Assembly: GCA_001789205.1 (NCBI GenBank)
Contig: MFYT01000040.1
Coordinates: 1 to 58,528 of the forward strand
Origin: Candidatus Raymondbacteria bacterium RIFOXYA2_FULL_49_16
GTDB taxonomy: Bacteria; Fibrobacterota; OXYB2-FULL-49-7; XYB2-FULL-49-35
Direction: 5' to 3'
DNA: 58,528 nt
Shown here: piece after piece, positions 44,614 to 51,330 of the stretch
Layout: each line of letters opens with the position of its first letter
How positions within the stretch are numbered: position 1 is the stretch's first letter
The notes under the pieces: generated by a model
The model's input: the letters and a program-made list of their open reading frames with translations, nothing else
Database searches by the model: none
Told to the model about the DNA's origin: nothing
Position numbers and translations under genes: made by a program

Positions 44614-45882
44614 TTAAAAAATAGCCAATTTCATGGTTTTAACGGTAGCGCCCGCCCGTAATATAACGTAATAGATTCCGGAAGTCACCGCATTACCGTT
44701 ATTGTCCTTCGCGTCCCAGGTAATCGAATAGCTGCCGTTGGTACGGTCGGCATTAACCAGATTCCTGACAAGAGTGCCTTTTAGATCAAATACATCGACT
44801 TGAATTCTACCCGAAAAATTATTTGGTACATTGTACGAAAGTATGGTTGATGCTGTTGCAGGATTCGGAAGGAGCCGCAGAACCGGGGATGTGACACCGC
44901 TGCCCTTGCCTGTATTATCGATTCCAGTCGCCTGGAGGTCCGCGGGATAAATGACCTTTTCGCGAAGCTCGTAGGTCATCTCCAGAAGCATCACATTTAA
45001 AATCCCGCAAACCGGCACCAGGGTCCTGGGCCGTTTATATTCAGCAAACATGATATAATCTGCAAAGTTGCCGGCATATTCCGACCGTTCCGGATGCACG
45101 CCATCGCGGGTGCAGGTATCGGGACGGTCATAGCAGCCGCCGATCAGCGGGTCCACGGCCGCGCCGAACCAGTCAAGAAAGGGAACACGTTTCACCCGGG
45201 CGTATGCTCTGAGAGAATCACTCAGGGGGCGGCAGTTGAGACCGCCGTACATATTGGCCTTGGCCGGGTTGATGGACATGATAATGGGAATCACGTTGTT
45301 GCTCAGGGCACGCTGCAGCATATTGTCCCAGGACGAGCGGATGCCGCTGTCCCACCGGCCGCCGTCATTATGGCCGAACATGATGGTGACCCACATGGGC
45401 TTCAAATTATCCAAGGCATTCTGTAAAAGGGTGTAGCCCTGGGCCGTGTTTGCGCCGCTCTGGTTTCCGTTTTCCGCACGGTGACAGGTAAGATCGTACA
45501 GCCAGGGATGGTCCTGTTCGCTTATTCCCGGACCTCCCCAGGTCTCACTGAGAAAGGCGGTCCAGAAACTGTTATCGGGCCGGGTGCAATTGATAATCCC
45601 AGACCCCCACCAGCCGCCGGGCTGCGTTCCTTCTGACAAATCAGACGGAAAGGGTCCGTCATTGGTTACGGAATTCCCAATGAGTCCGAAGCGGTACTTG
45701 TTCCAGCCGTTTTGCCCCTGGTTCAGCTGCCACCGGACATTTACATTGATCATGGAATCAATGCATTCCTGGTCGCAGTGCAGATACGGATAGAATTCGG
45801 GCCAATAACTGGACCCGTCAAATGCCGCCTGCGATAAGGTGCAAAAAGAAATAATGATGAAGATAACGGTGATATACCTCAT
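44614..45882 (-). CDS. Secreted SGNH-hydrolase-like protein with type IX sorting domain
   Basis: This 422-residue protein has signal peptide MRYITVIFIIISFCTLSQA. The SGNH esterase blocks are present but loosely spaced: FGLIGNSVTND (Ser in the GNS position of block I), GYTLLQNALDNLKPMWVTIMFGHNDGG (block III GHND) and RDGVHPERSEYAGN (block V Asp and His). The substrate would be acetylated or acylated polysaccharide. The last 85 residues form the FlgD-like sorting domain (LLPNPATASTILSYN, TSGIYYVILRAG). GGAAAAGGAGGGG lies before the ATG, a very good ribosome site. It is the first gene before the giant TPR protein. Confidence 0.85.
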   Translation of the reverse strand: MRYITVIFIIISFCTLSQAAFDGSSYWPEFYPYLHCDQECIDSMINVNVRWQLNQGQNGWNKYRFGLIGNSVTNDGPFPSDLSEGTQPGGWWGSGIINCTRPDNSFWTAFLSETWGGPGISEQDHPWLYDLTCHRAENGNQSGANTAQGYTLLQNALDNLKPMWVTIMFGHNDGGRWDSGIRSSWDNMLQRALSNNVIPIIMSINPAKANMYGGLNCRPLSDSLRAYARVKRVPFLDWFGAAVDPLIGGCYDRPDTCTRDGVHPERSEYAGNFADYIMFAEYKRPRTLVPVCGILNVMLLEMTYELREKVIYPADLQATGIDNTGKGSGVTSPVLRLLPNPATASTILSYNVPNNFSGRIQVDVFDLKGTLVRNLVNADRTNGSYSITWDAKDNNGNAVTSGIYYVILRAGATVKTMKLAIF

Positions 45883-46017
45883 AATCCCCTCCTTTTCCTC
45901 TTTAAAAAAGATAACCCCTCCAGATTGTCAAAACAAGGTAAAAATAGATTGAAGAATGGAACCTTATCCAGTTATCGCAGAAAAAATGTATATTATATAA
46001 CGAAATCAAGGAGTAAA

Positions 46018-46275
46018 ATGCCTTCTGTTTGCGAATTTTTCGGTATTTCTATTTACTTCTACTTTTCTGAGCACATGCCGCCGCATTTTCATGCGAATTA
46101 TGGCGAATACTGGGCTGAATTTGATTTTCACGGAACTATTCTGAAGGGTAAATTCCCACCCCGTGTTGCCGGATTCGTGACAGAGTGGGCTTTATCGCGA
46201 CAAGAAGAGCTGGGAGAAAACTGGAAACGTGCTCGCCTGAAAAAAATACTGAAGAAAATCAAACCCCTGGAGTAA
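46018..46275 (+). CDS. DUF4160-family protein
   Basis: This 85-residue protein starts at ATG 46018, preceded by AAGGAG. It has the DUF4160 pattern: ISIYFYFSEHMPPHFHANYGEYWAEFDFHGTIL, then LPPRVAGFVTEWAL-like and RQEELGENWKRAR. Such proteins occur with DUF2442 partners in two-gene modules that are often described as toxin-antitoxin-like, although their activity is not established. The next gene (DUF2442) starts 5 bp after its stop. It is probably cytosolic. An upstream ATG at 45925 lies in an AT-rich region and has no ribosome site. Confidence 0.85.
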   Translation: MPSVCEFFGISIYFYFSEHMPPHFHANYGEYWAEFDFHGTILKGKFPPRVAGFVTEWALSRQEELGENWKRARLKKILKKIKPLE

Positions 46276-46280
46276 TAATT

Positions 46281-46568
46281 ATGAAAAGAATCACCAAAAT
46301 TAGCGTGCAGGAATACCGTAGTCTCCTTGTCGCATTCGATGATGGCAAATCAGGAATATTTCATGTGAAAGACCGGTTTACCGGCATAGCAGGACCATTG
46401 AACGATAGAAATGTTTTCAATACGGCCAAAATTATCAATAAAGGCCATGGCGTTGGATTTGACGGTACTGAATATGATATTTGCTCTGAATTAATCTATG
46501 CGGAACTGGTTGTAAAGCCCGCGACTAAGAATCGACGGACAAAAAGACGCCAGGAATGCTTTGCCTGA
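46281..46568 (+). CDS. DUF2442-family protein
   Basis: This 95-residue protein starts at ATG 46281, with GGAG 10 bases upstream (inside the DUF4160 gene's end). It has the DUF2442 pattern: ITKISVQEYRSLLVAFDDGKSGIFHVKDRF, then FNTAKIINKGHGVGFDGTEYDICSELIYAEL. The gene ends in a basic tail (KNRRTKRRQ). Members form a stable complex with a DUF4160 partner. It lies 5 bp after DUF4160 and 51 bp before a short frame containing a copy of the comEC start. It is probably cytosolic. Confidence 0.85.
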   Translation: MKRITKISVQEYRSLLVAFDDGKSGIFHVKDRFTGIAGPLNDRNVFNTAKIINKGHGVGFDGTEYDICSELIYAELVVKPATKNRRTKRRQECFA

Positions 46569-46619
46569 TACCTTCCAGACCAGAAAAAATATTTCGCCAT
46601 TTTCTGATAACACACTTTC

Positions 46620-46748
46620 ATGAACGAAAAAACCGCATCCCGTTTTTTCTTCCTCGTCCCGGTCTACGAATTTTTCCTCGCCTTTCGCTATCACTACGGA
46701 TTAAATGGTCCCACAGGCTTGCAGGTTGGTCTTGTGGTCCTTGTTTGA
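46620..46748 (+). pseudogene. comEC 5'-end copy with broken continuation
   Basis: The ATG at 46620 begins MNEKTASRFFFLVPVYEFF and runs through LAFRYHY, which is identical in residues SRFFFLVP...FRYHY to the start of ComEC at 47687. After 46698 it continues GLNGPTG and stops at TGA 46746. On the DNA level the identity is exact for 61 bp. The remainder of comEC is not here, so this is a detached 5' end. Confidence 0.8.
46638..46698 (+). repeat. 61-bp direct repeat, left copy
   Basis: This 61-bp sequence, beginning TCCCGTTTTTT and ending CACTACG, is identical to 47705-47765. It lies 1067 bp upstream in the same direction and overlaps the coding start of the comEC fragment. Confidence 0.9.
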
Positions 46749-46892
46749 ACGGCTGTCAGGGGCAAAATAACGCACGGTTTTACCATTCCCGCCCTTGTCC
46801 TCGTATTCCCCTACGTGCAGGGGCGCATGGAGGTCTCCGATGAAGTGTACAAGGAAAGAGGGCTTGCGACATTTGCGATACTTCTTGTATAA
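46699..46892 (-). pseudogene. S1/P1-type nuclease gene fragment with frameshift
   Basis: The minus-strand translation reads SFLVHFIGDLHAPLHVG, EYEDKGGNGKTVRYF, then KDHKTNL. These are the zinc-binding core blocks of S1/P1 nucleases and phospholipase C-like enzymes (HxxGDxHxPLH and GGN). The next conserved motif NLH-S-LWDHLI is split: a single missing base near 46720 shifts the frame, and SLWDHLIR is read in another frame. The N-terminal hundred or so residues and the C-terminus are absent. The fragment joins the left 61-bp repeat directly. It is non-functional as it stands. Confidence 0.75.
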
Positions 46893-46925
46893 AGGTATAT
46901 TTTATGCAAATATAAGAGGTGTTCC

Positions 46926-47204
46926 ATGGTCATTTCCAGCATCAAGATGAAATCTGTCATTGATTCTCTGCGCCGGTTCGGCGCTCGGCGGATACTTCTT
47001 TTCGGCAGCTATGCTGAAACACCCGAAAAAGCTCAGGACGTAGACCTCGCAGTTGAAGGGATCCCCTTGGCGCGTCTCCTTGATGCTGATGTTGCGGTGA
47101 GTGACATACTTGCCGTGCCTTGTGACCTTGTCAGCAGAGAAGAGAACCCTGATTTTTTCAAGATCATACAGAATTCCGGCAAGGTACTCTATGAAGAGGG
47201 ATAA
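46926..47204 (+). CDS. MntA-type nucleotidyltransferase (antitoxin)
   Basis: This 92-residue protein has the minimal nucleotidyltransferase fold: RILLFGSYAETPEKAQDVDLAVEG, with GS followed by DxD (GSx9DVD) and the second acidic strand CDLVSREENPDFFK. This is the MNT domain seen with HEPN partners. In studied MntA/HepT pairs it AMPylates the HEPN protein on a tyrosine and so neutralises it. It is cytosolic. The HEPN gene starts 14 bp before its stop. The pair sits inside the segment flanked by 61-bp repeats. Confidence 0.85.
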   Translation: MVISSIKMKSVIDSLRRFGARRILLFGSYAETPEKAQDVDLAVEGIPLARLLDADVAVSDILAVPCDLVSREENPDFFKIIQNSGKVLYEEG

Positions 47205-47649
47205 GCTCGAGGCTGAGATCCGGTTTGAGCTTGGACAGTTGGAAGAACTTGCATCAGCAGCAAAAGAGTTGTCTGCCACAGTAACCCATGAACGCAGGTC
47301 CTGGGACCCGGCTGCCGCAGCAAAATATATCGCAGATGTTGCGGCAGGCCTGGAAAATCTTTGTAAAAGACGATACGTCTATCTTGAGATTAATCCACCA
47401 GCGGGCCCAGATTCCCATAATCAGATACTGAACGACTTTTTTTCCACAGAAGGTCTTGGAAAGGCATTATCAGAGGATATAGCACTCCGTATTAAAAAAT
47501 ACCTGCGATTCCGGCACAGATTTATTCATGGATATGGTCACAAGATCCAATGGGAACTTGTTGAGGAACCATTGCGGCTTATTCCCGATACCGTGGCCAT
47601 ACTCAAAAAGGTTTGGCAGGAGTGGCTTCTCAACCTGTCGGCTAACTGA
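47191..47649 (+). CDS. HEPN-domain ribonuclease (HepT-like toxin)
   Basis: This 152-residue protein starts at ATG 47191 (MKRDKLEAEIRFELGQLEEL), overlapping the nucleotidyltransferase gene by 14 bp. The HEPN motif RHRFIHGY (R-x4-H-x-Y) is intact, including the tyrosine that partner MNT proteins modify. Surrounding features are IADVAAGLENLCKR and DTVAILKKVWQEWL. Such proteins cleave RNA when free and are silenced by AMPylation. It is the toxin half of the pair. A frame extending upstream to 47101 has no ribosome site and is unlikely. Confidence 0.87.
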   Translation: MKRDKLEAEIRFELGQLEELASAAKELSATVTHERRSWDPAAAAKYIADVAAGLENLCKRRYVYLEINPPAGPDSHNQILNDFFSTEGLGKALSEDIALRIKKYLRFRHRFIHGYGHKIQWELVEEPLRLIPDTVAILKKVWQEWLLNLSAN

Positions 47650-47686
47650 CAAAAGTTTTTGAACAACCAGACATTTATTTTTACGC

Positions 47687-50107
47687 ATGAGTGACCTTAC
47701 ACGCTCCCGTTTTTTCTTCCTCGTCCCGGTCTACGAATTTTTCCTCGCCTTTCGCTATCACTACGCTCTTCTTGCTGTTTTGCCCTTTATAACTGGCATT
47801 CTCTGTGCCCATGCGTATCAACATGAGTTCTTGCTGTATGCCATTGCCTTTCTTTTAATTCTGATTTCCGGATACATCCTCAGCATAATCCGTGGGAATC
47901 TCAACAAACGAGCGCTTCTTTGGCTCTTATTCATTCCATTTGGATATGGCCTTGGTCTGCACGAGATACAAGCACCGGAAAACAGCAGTATTCATGAGCA
48001 GGCGGGGAAGAAAAACTCTGTGGTTTCAGGAATCATTGTCACTGAACCCTATAAGAAAAAGAACTCCTGGGTCGCTGATCTGGATGTTGCAAACATCAAT
48101 GGTTTGCCGGCTAATGGAATCATCAGAATGACAGTGTCCAACGGCTCACTCGAATACGGTGACAGTGTGCGCGTGCAGGGGAGGATCGAACCTCCGCGCG
48201 GCAGACGGAATCCAGGCGCGTTTGATTATAAGACCTATCTCTGGAACCATGGCATCTATGCGCTATATAAGCAGGGAAAAAACGATGCTGTTGAAGTTTT
48301 GGCAAAGGGCAGGGGAAACCCTGTGGTTCAGGGGGTTATTATTCCTTTACGCGTGTATCTGCGGTCTGTCATAGATAAAAGAACAGGGGAGAATGGGTTT
48401 CTGCTCAAAGGGCTATTACTCGGCGAACGCAGGGAACTCCCCGAAGATGTGAAAGAGAATTTCCGTGTCTCAGGTATGATGCATGTTCTGGCTGTTTCCG
48501 GGCTCCATGTGGGCATGCTTTTCTTTATTTTCTTCCAAATTTTCACTGCGCTTTTCATTCCCTATCGTGCCAGGGTACTGTTGACCATCTTTGTTCTCTG
48601 GCTTTATTGTGCCCTTACCGGTATGAGTCCTTCCGCTGTTCGCGCCACGGTCATGGGCAGTGTTATCCTGGCAGGATGGTTCTTTGAACGCAAGTCATAT
48701 ATCTACAACAGTATCAGCGTTGCAGCGCTCGTGCTGCTTGTCCGCAACCCGCTCTATCTTTTTGATGTGGGATTTCAGCTCTCCTTTACCGCCACTGTGG
48801 CCATTATCTATCTGTATCCCCGGTTAAAAGAGATGCTTCCCGGACTTTCAAAGAGACCGGCCATTGTCCAGCGGGTGGGCGAATCACTGCTGCTTTCCAT
48901 TGCAGCCATGGCAGGAACAGCGCCCATTATTGCGGCAACATTCAACCAGATCGCGTTCATCAGCCTGCTTGCGAATATTATCATTGTCCCTCTTTCATTT
49001 GTGCTCCTCGGGATTGGCCTTTTACTGGCTTTTTTCGGCATGGTTCCTTTTCTTGGCGCTGCGTATGGAACCTGCGCGTACTATGTCACTGAAGCGATCA
49101 ACTGGTGTGTTGCTTTTTTTGCCGCAGTTCCCCATGGTTATGCTGAATGCACTTCACCTTCGGCCAGCGTGGTCATATTCTATTTTCTGGCGCTTGTCTG
49201 CGCGGCAAACCTGAAGCGGAAGAAATGGGCGCGCAAGGGTTTGGTTTTTATCCCTTTTGTGTTCGCCTGCATTTGTTTTTATTCCGCGCTGTTCATCAGT
49301 CAGCCGCTGGCAACAGTGACCTTTCTCGATGTCGGACAGGGTGATTGCGCAATCGTTGAATTTCCCGGGAAAAAGGCGGTCCTCATCGACGGCGGTGATA
49401 ACACTGAATTCAGCGATGCGGGAAAGGACATTGTATATCCCTATCTCAGATACCGGGGTATTAGGCGGCTCGCTGCTGTCATTAACACCCATCCTGACGC
49501 GGACCACATTGGCGGATTGCCTTATATTCTCGAAAGGGTCGCAATTGACCGGGTGGCTGATCCTGGTTTTCCAGCACAGTCAGATCTGTATACGCGATAC
49601 GACAGTATTATTACCGCTCTTCATATACGCCACGATACGCTTTCAGCAGGCATGCGTCTCTCTCTTTCGCCTGAGTGCTATTTTGACGTGCTTTCGCCAA
49701 TGCCAGGGACAGAACCCAATTCAGCGAACAATGCCTCTGTTGTCCTGCGCTTTGTCTGCGGAAAGAACAAGGTGCTTTTTACCGGCGATATTGAATGGCA
49801 GGCGGAGTTGTGCATTCGAAATGCCTTTGATACCATTGCCGCGCAGGTCATAAAAGTGCCGCACCATGGGTCTACTACATCGTCGACCCCTGAATTTGTA
49901 AAACAGGTTCATCCGAAAATCGCAATTATCTCTGTTGGAAAATGGAATAAATACAGGCATCCGTCCCAGGAAGCCATTGATTTATATAAATCGCTCAATG
50001 TCCGGTTATTCAGAACAGACAGGGATGGCGCTGTGGCGGTCAGAATCTATAAGGACTTAATTAAAGCAACGGCGCTCAATCAGGAACTAAGGGCGTCGTT
50101 GAAATAG
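47687..50107 (+). CDS. comEC: DNA-uptake channel protein ComEC/Rec2
   Basis: This 806-residue protein has a DUF4131 OB-type domain (about 60-200), the Competence domain with many helices (HVLAVSGLHVGMLFFIFFQIF, LYCALTGMSPSAVRATVMGSV, about 225-500), and a C-terminal metallo-beta-lactamase domain (THPDADHIGG with His602, Asp604, Asp606, His607; VPHHGSTTS). All are characteristic of ComEC, which makes the inner-membrane pore for single-stranded DNA in natural transformation. Its first 30 residues include the 61-bp repeat shared with 46638-46698, so the present start may have been re-created. No other competence genes are near. It is convergent with the next gene. Confidence 0.93.
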   Translation: MSDLTRSRFFFLVPVYEFFLAFRYHYALLAVLPFITGILCAHAYQHEFLLYAIAFLLILISGYILSIIRGNLNKRALLWLLFIPFGYGLGLHEIQAPENSSIHEQAGKKNSVVSGIIVTEPYKKKNSWVADLDVANINGLPANGIIRMTVSNGSLEYGDSVRVQGRIEPPRGRRNPGAFDYKTYLWNHGIYALYKQGKNDAVEVLAKGRGNPVVQGVIIPLRVYLRSVIDKRTGENGFLLKGLLLGERRELPEDVKENFRVSGMMHVLAVSGLHVGMLFFIFFQIFTALFIPYRARVLLTIFVLWLYCALTGMSPSAVRATVMGSVILAGWFFERKSYIYNSISVAALVLLVRNPLYLFDVGFQLSFTATVAIIYLYPRLKEMLPGLSKRPAIVQRVGESLLLSIAAMAGTAPIIAATFNQIAFISLLANIIIVPLSFVLLGIGLLLAFFGMVPFLGAAYGTCAYYVTEAINWCVAFFAAVPHGYAECTSPSASVVIFYFLALVCAANLKRKKWARKGLVFIPFVFACICFYSALFISQPLATVTFLDVGQGDCAIVEFPGKKAVLIDGGDNTEFSDAGKDIVYPYLRYRGIRRLAAVINTHPDADHIGGLPYILERVAIDRVADPGFPAQSDLYTRYDSIITALHIRHDTLSAGMRLSLSPECYFDVLSPMPGTEPNSANNASVVLRFVCGKNKVLFTGDIEWQAELCIRNAFDTIAAQVIKVPHHGSTTSSTPEFVKQVHPKIAIISVGKWNKYRHPSQEAIDLYKSLNVRLFRTDRDGAVAVRIYKDLIKATALNQELRASLK
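47705..47765 (+). repeat. 61-bp direct repeat, right copy, inside comEC start
   Basis: This copy is identical to 46638-46698 over 61 bp. It begins 18 bp into the comEC reading frame and encodes SRFFFLVP...FRYHY. Bases just outside the repeat differ, marking both ends clearly. Confidence 0.9.
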
Positions 50108-50133
50108 CCGCCAGTATCACAATATCAGGGAAA

Positions 50134-50156
50134 CGATAATGCTGGAGACATTATCG
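50134..50156. terminator. Inverted repeat between convergent genes
   Basis: CGATAATG (50134-50141) and CATTATCG (50149-50156) flank a 7-base loop, between the ends of comEC and the propeller-like gene, overlapping the latter's stop codon. It could end transcription in both directions; no T-run is present. Confidence 0.45.
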
Positions 50157-51320
50157 TCCGTTCAGTTTGATGAGCTGGACCTGGCCTTCACCATCGTGTC
50201 TACCAATGGCCGCTACCCCGCCGTCAGACGTCAGCAGAATGCCGTGGATAACGTTGTCGTTGGCGCTGTCCTCGAATATCTGTGTCCACATAACAGTACC
50301 AAGAGCGTCGGTACGGATCATGTACCCGCTTGTCTTATCAAGCCCTGTATGGCCGCCGACAAGGAATCCCCCGCCTGGGACCTCTTTTACAGACCTTCCG
50401 CATTCAGCAGTACTGTCTGTGCCCAGGATCTTTTCCCACAGTATAGTACCGTTGCTGTCCGTGCGGACAAGGTAAACGTCCTGGAAATCATTCGCATAGC
50501 CAGTGAGGATAAACCCATTGTCAGCTGTCTCTTCGACCCAATATCCTCCTTCATGGGTATCGGCATTGCCGAATGTTTTTGACCACAGGGTGTTACCCGT
50601 CGAATCAGTGCGCACCAGATACACATCAGAACCGCCTGCGCCAAAAGAACGGGTAAAACCGCAAAGAACAAATCCCCTGTCATGCGTTTCGCGCACGCAA
50701 TGGCCGCCATCGTTGCGTGTTCCGCCAAACACCCGTGTCCAGACCGAATCACCTGAGACGTTGAGACGCATCAGATATGCATCGTATTTGTTGGCGCCGT
50801 TTGATTTATATCCGGCAACGATGAAACCATTGTCATGTGTCTGCTGGACCGAATAGGCTTCCTCGTACACATAATAGCCGGGGTTGCCGTATTTTTTCGA
50901 CCAGAGTTCATTTCCCGCAGAATCAATCCTGACTATGTAGATATCTCCTGTTCCACTGCCAAGATCCATGGTCAGGCCAGCGATAATGAAACCCCGGTCC
51001 GAAGTTTCACAGATACTGTTGCCGATTTCGTTCAGGTTATTGTCATCATACCGTTTTGCCCATTGGAGATTGCCGACCTGGTCTGTCCGCATGACAAACA
51101 TATCGCCCATGCAGTGCGTACAGCAGCAGTGGCCTGTGAAACAGAAGCCGGAATCGCGGGTCTCAACCGCGGAATGGCCGCGGATATCGCCCTGGTCGCC
51201 TGTCTTGGCAACAAGTGAGTCTTTCGGATATAGCTTTATCCAGCCTACATCTGGCGCCTGTGAATAGGCAGCAACAGCCGCGGCAATAAGCGTTATGCGC
51301 ATCAATGTGCGTATGTTCAT
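50151..51320 (-). CDS. Secreted beta-propeller-like repeat protein
   Basis: This 389-residue protein has signal peptide MNIRTLMRITLIAAAVAA. It is made of about seven repeats of 45-50 residues with the pattern 'ETxDRGFIIAGxT...DIYIVRIDSAGNELWSKKYGN' (for example ETHDRGFVLCGFTRSFGAGGSDVYLVRTDSTGNTLWSKTFGN). These correspond to propeller blades. It has no FlgD-like sorting domain, unlike its two operon neighbours upstream (51331 and 53885). It starts 10 bp after the stop of the 51331 gene, so it belongs to the same operon. The function is unknown; binding is likely. Confidence 0.75.
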   Translation of the reverse strand: MNIRTLMRITLIAAAVAAYSQAPDVGWIKLYPKDSLVAKTGDQGDIRGHSAVETRDSGFCFTGHCCCTHCMGDMFVMRTDQVGNLQWAKRYDDNNLNEIGNSICETSDRGFIIAGLTMDLGSGTGDIYIVRIDSAGNELWSKKYGNPGYYVYEEAYSVQQTHDNGFIVAGYKSNGANKYDAYLMRLNVSGDSVWTRVFGGTRNDGGHCVRETHDRGFVLCGFTRSFGAGGSDVYLVRTDSTGNTLWSKTFGNADTHEGGYWVEETADNGFILTGYANDFQDVYLVRTDSNGTILWEKILGTDSTAECGRSVKEVPGGGFLVGGHTGLDKTSGYMIRTDALGTVMWTQIFEDSANDNVIHGILLTSDGGVAAIGRHDGEGQVQLIKLNGR

Positions 51321-51330
51321 AATGTCCCCC

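Noticed and set aside
46556-46843. 95-codon frame across the comEC copy and nuclease fragment
   Set aside because: It reads a different frame from both recognisable fragments and has no family match.
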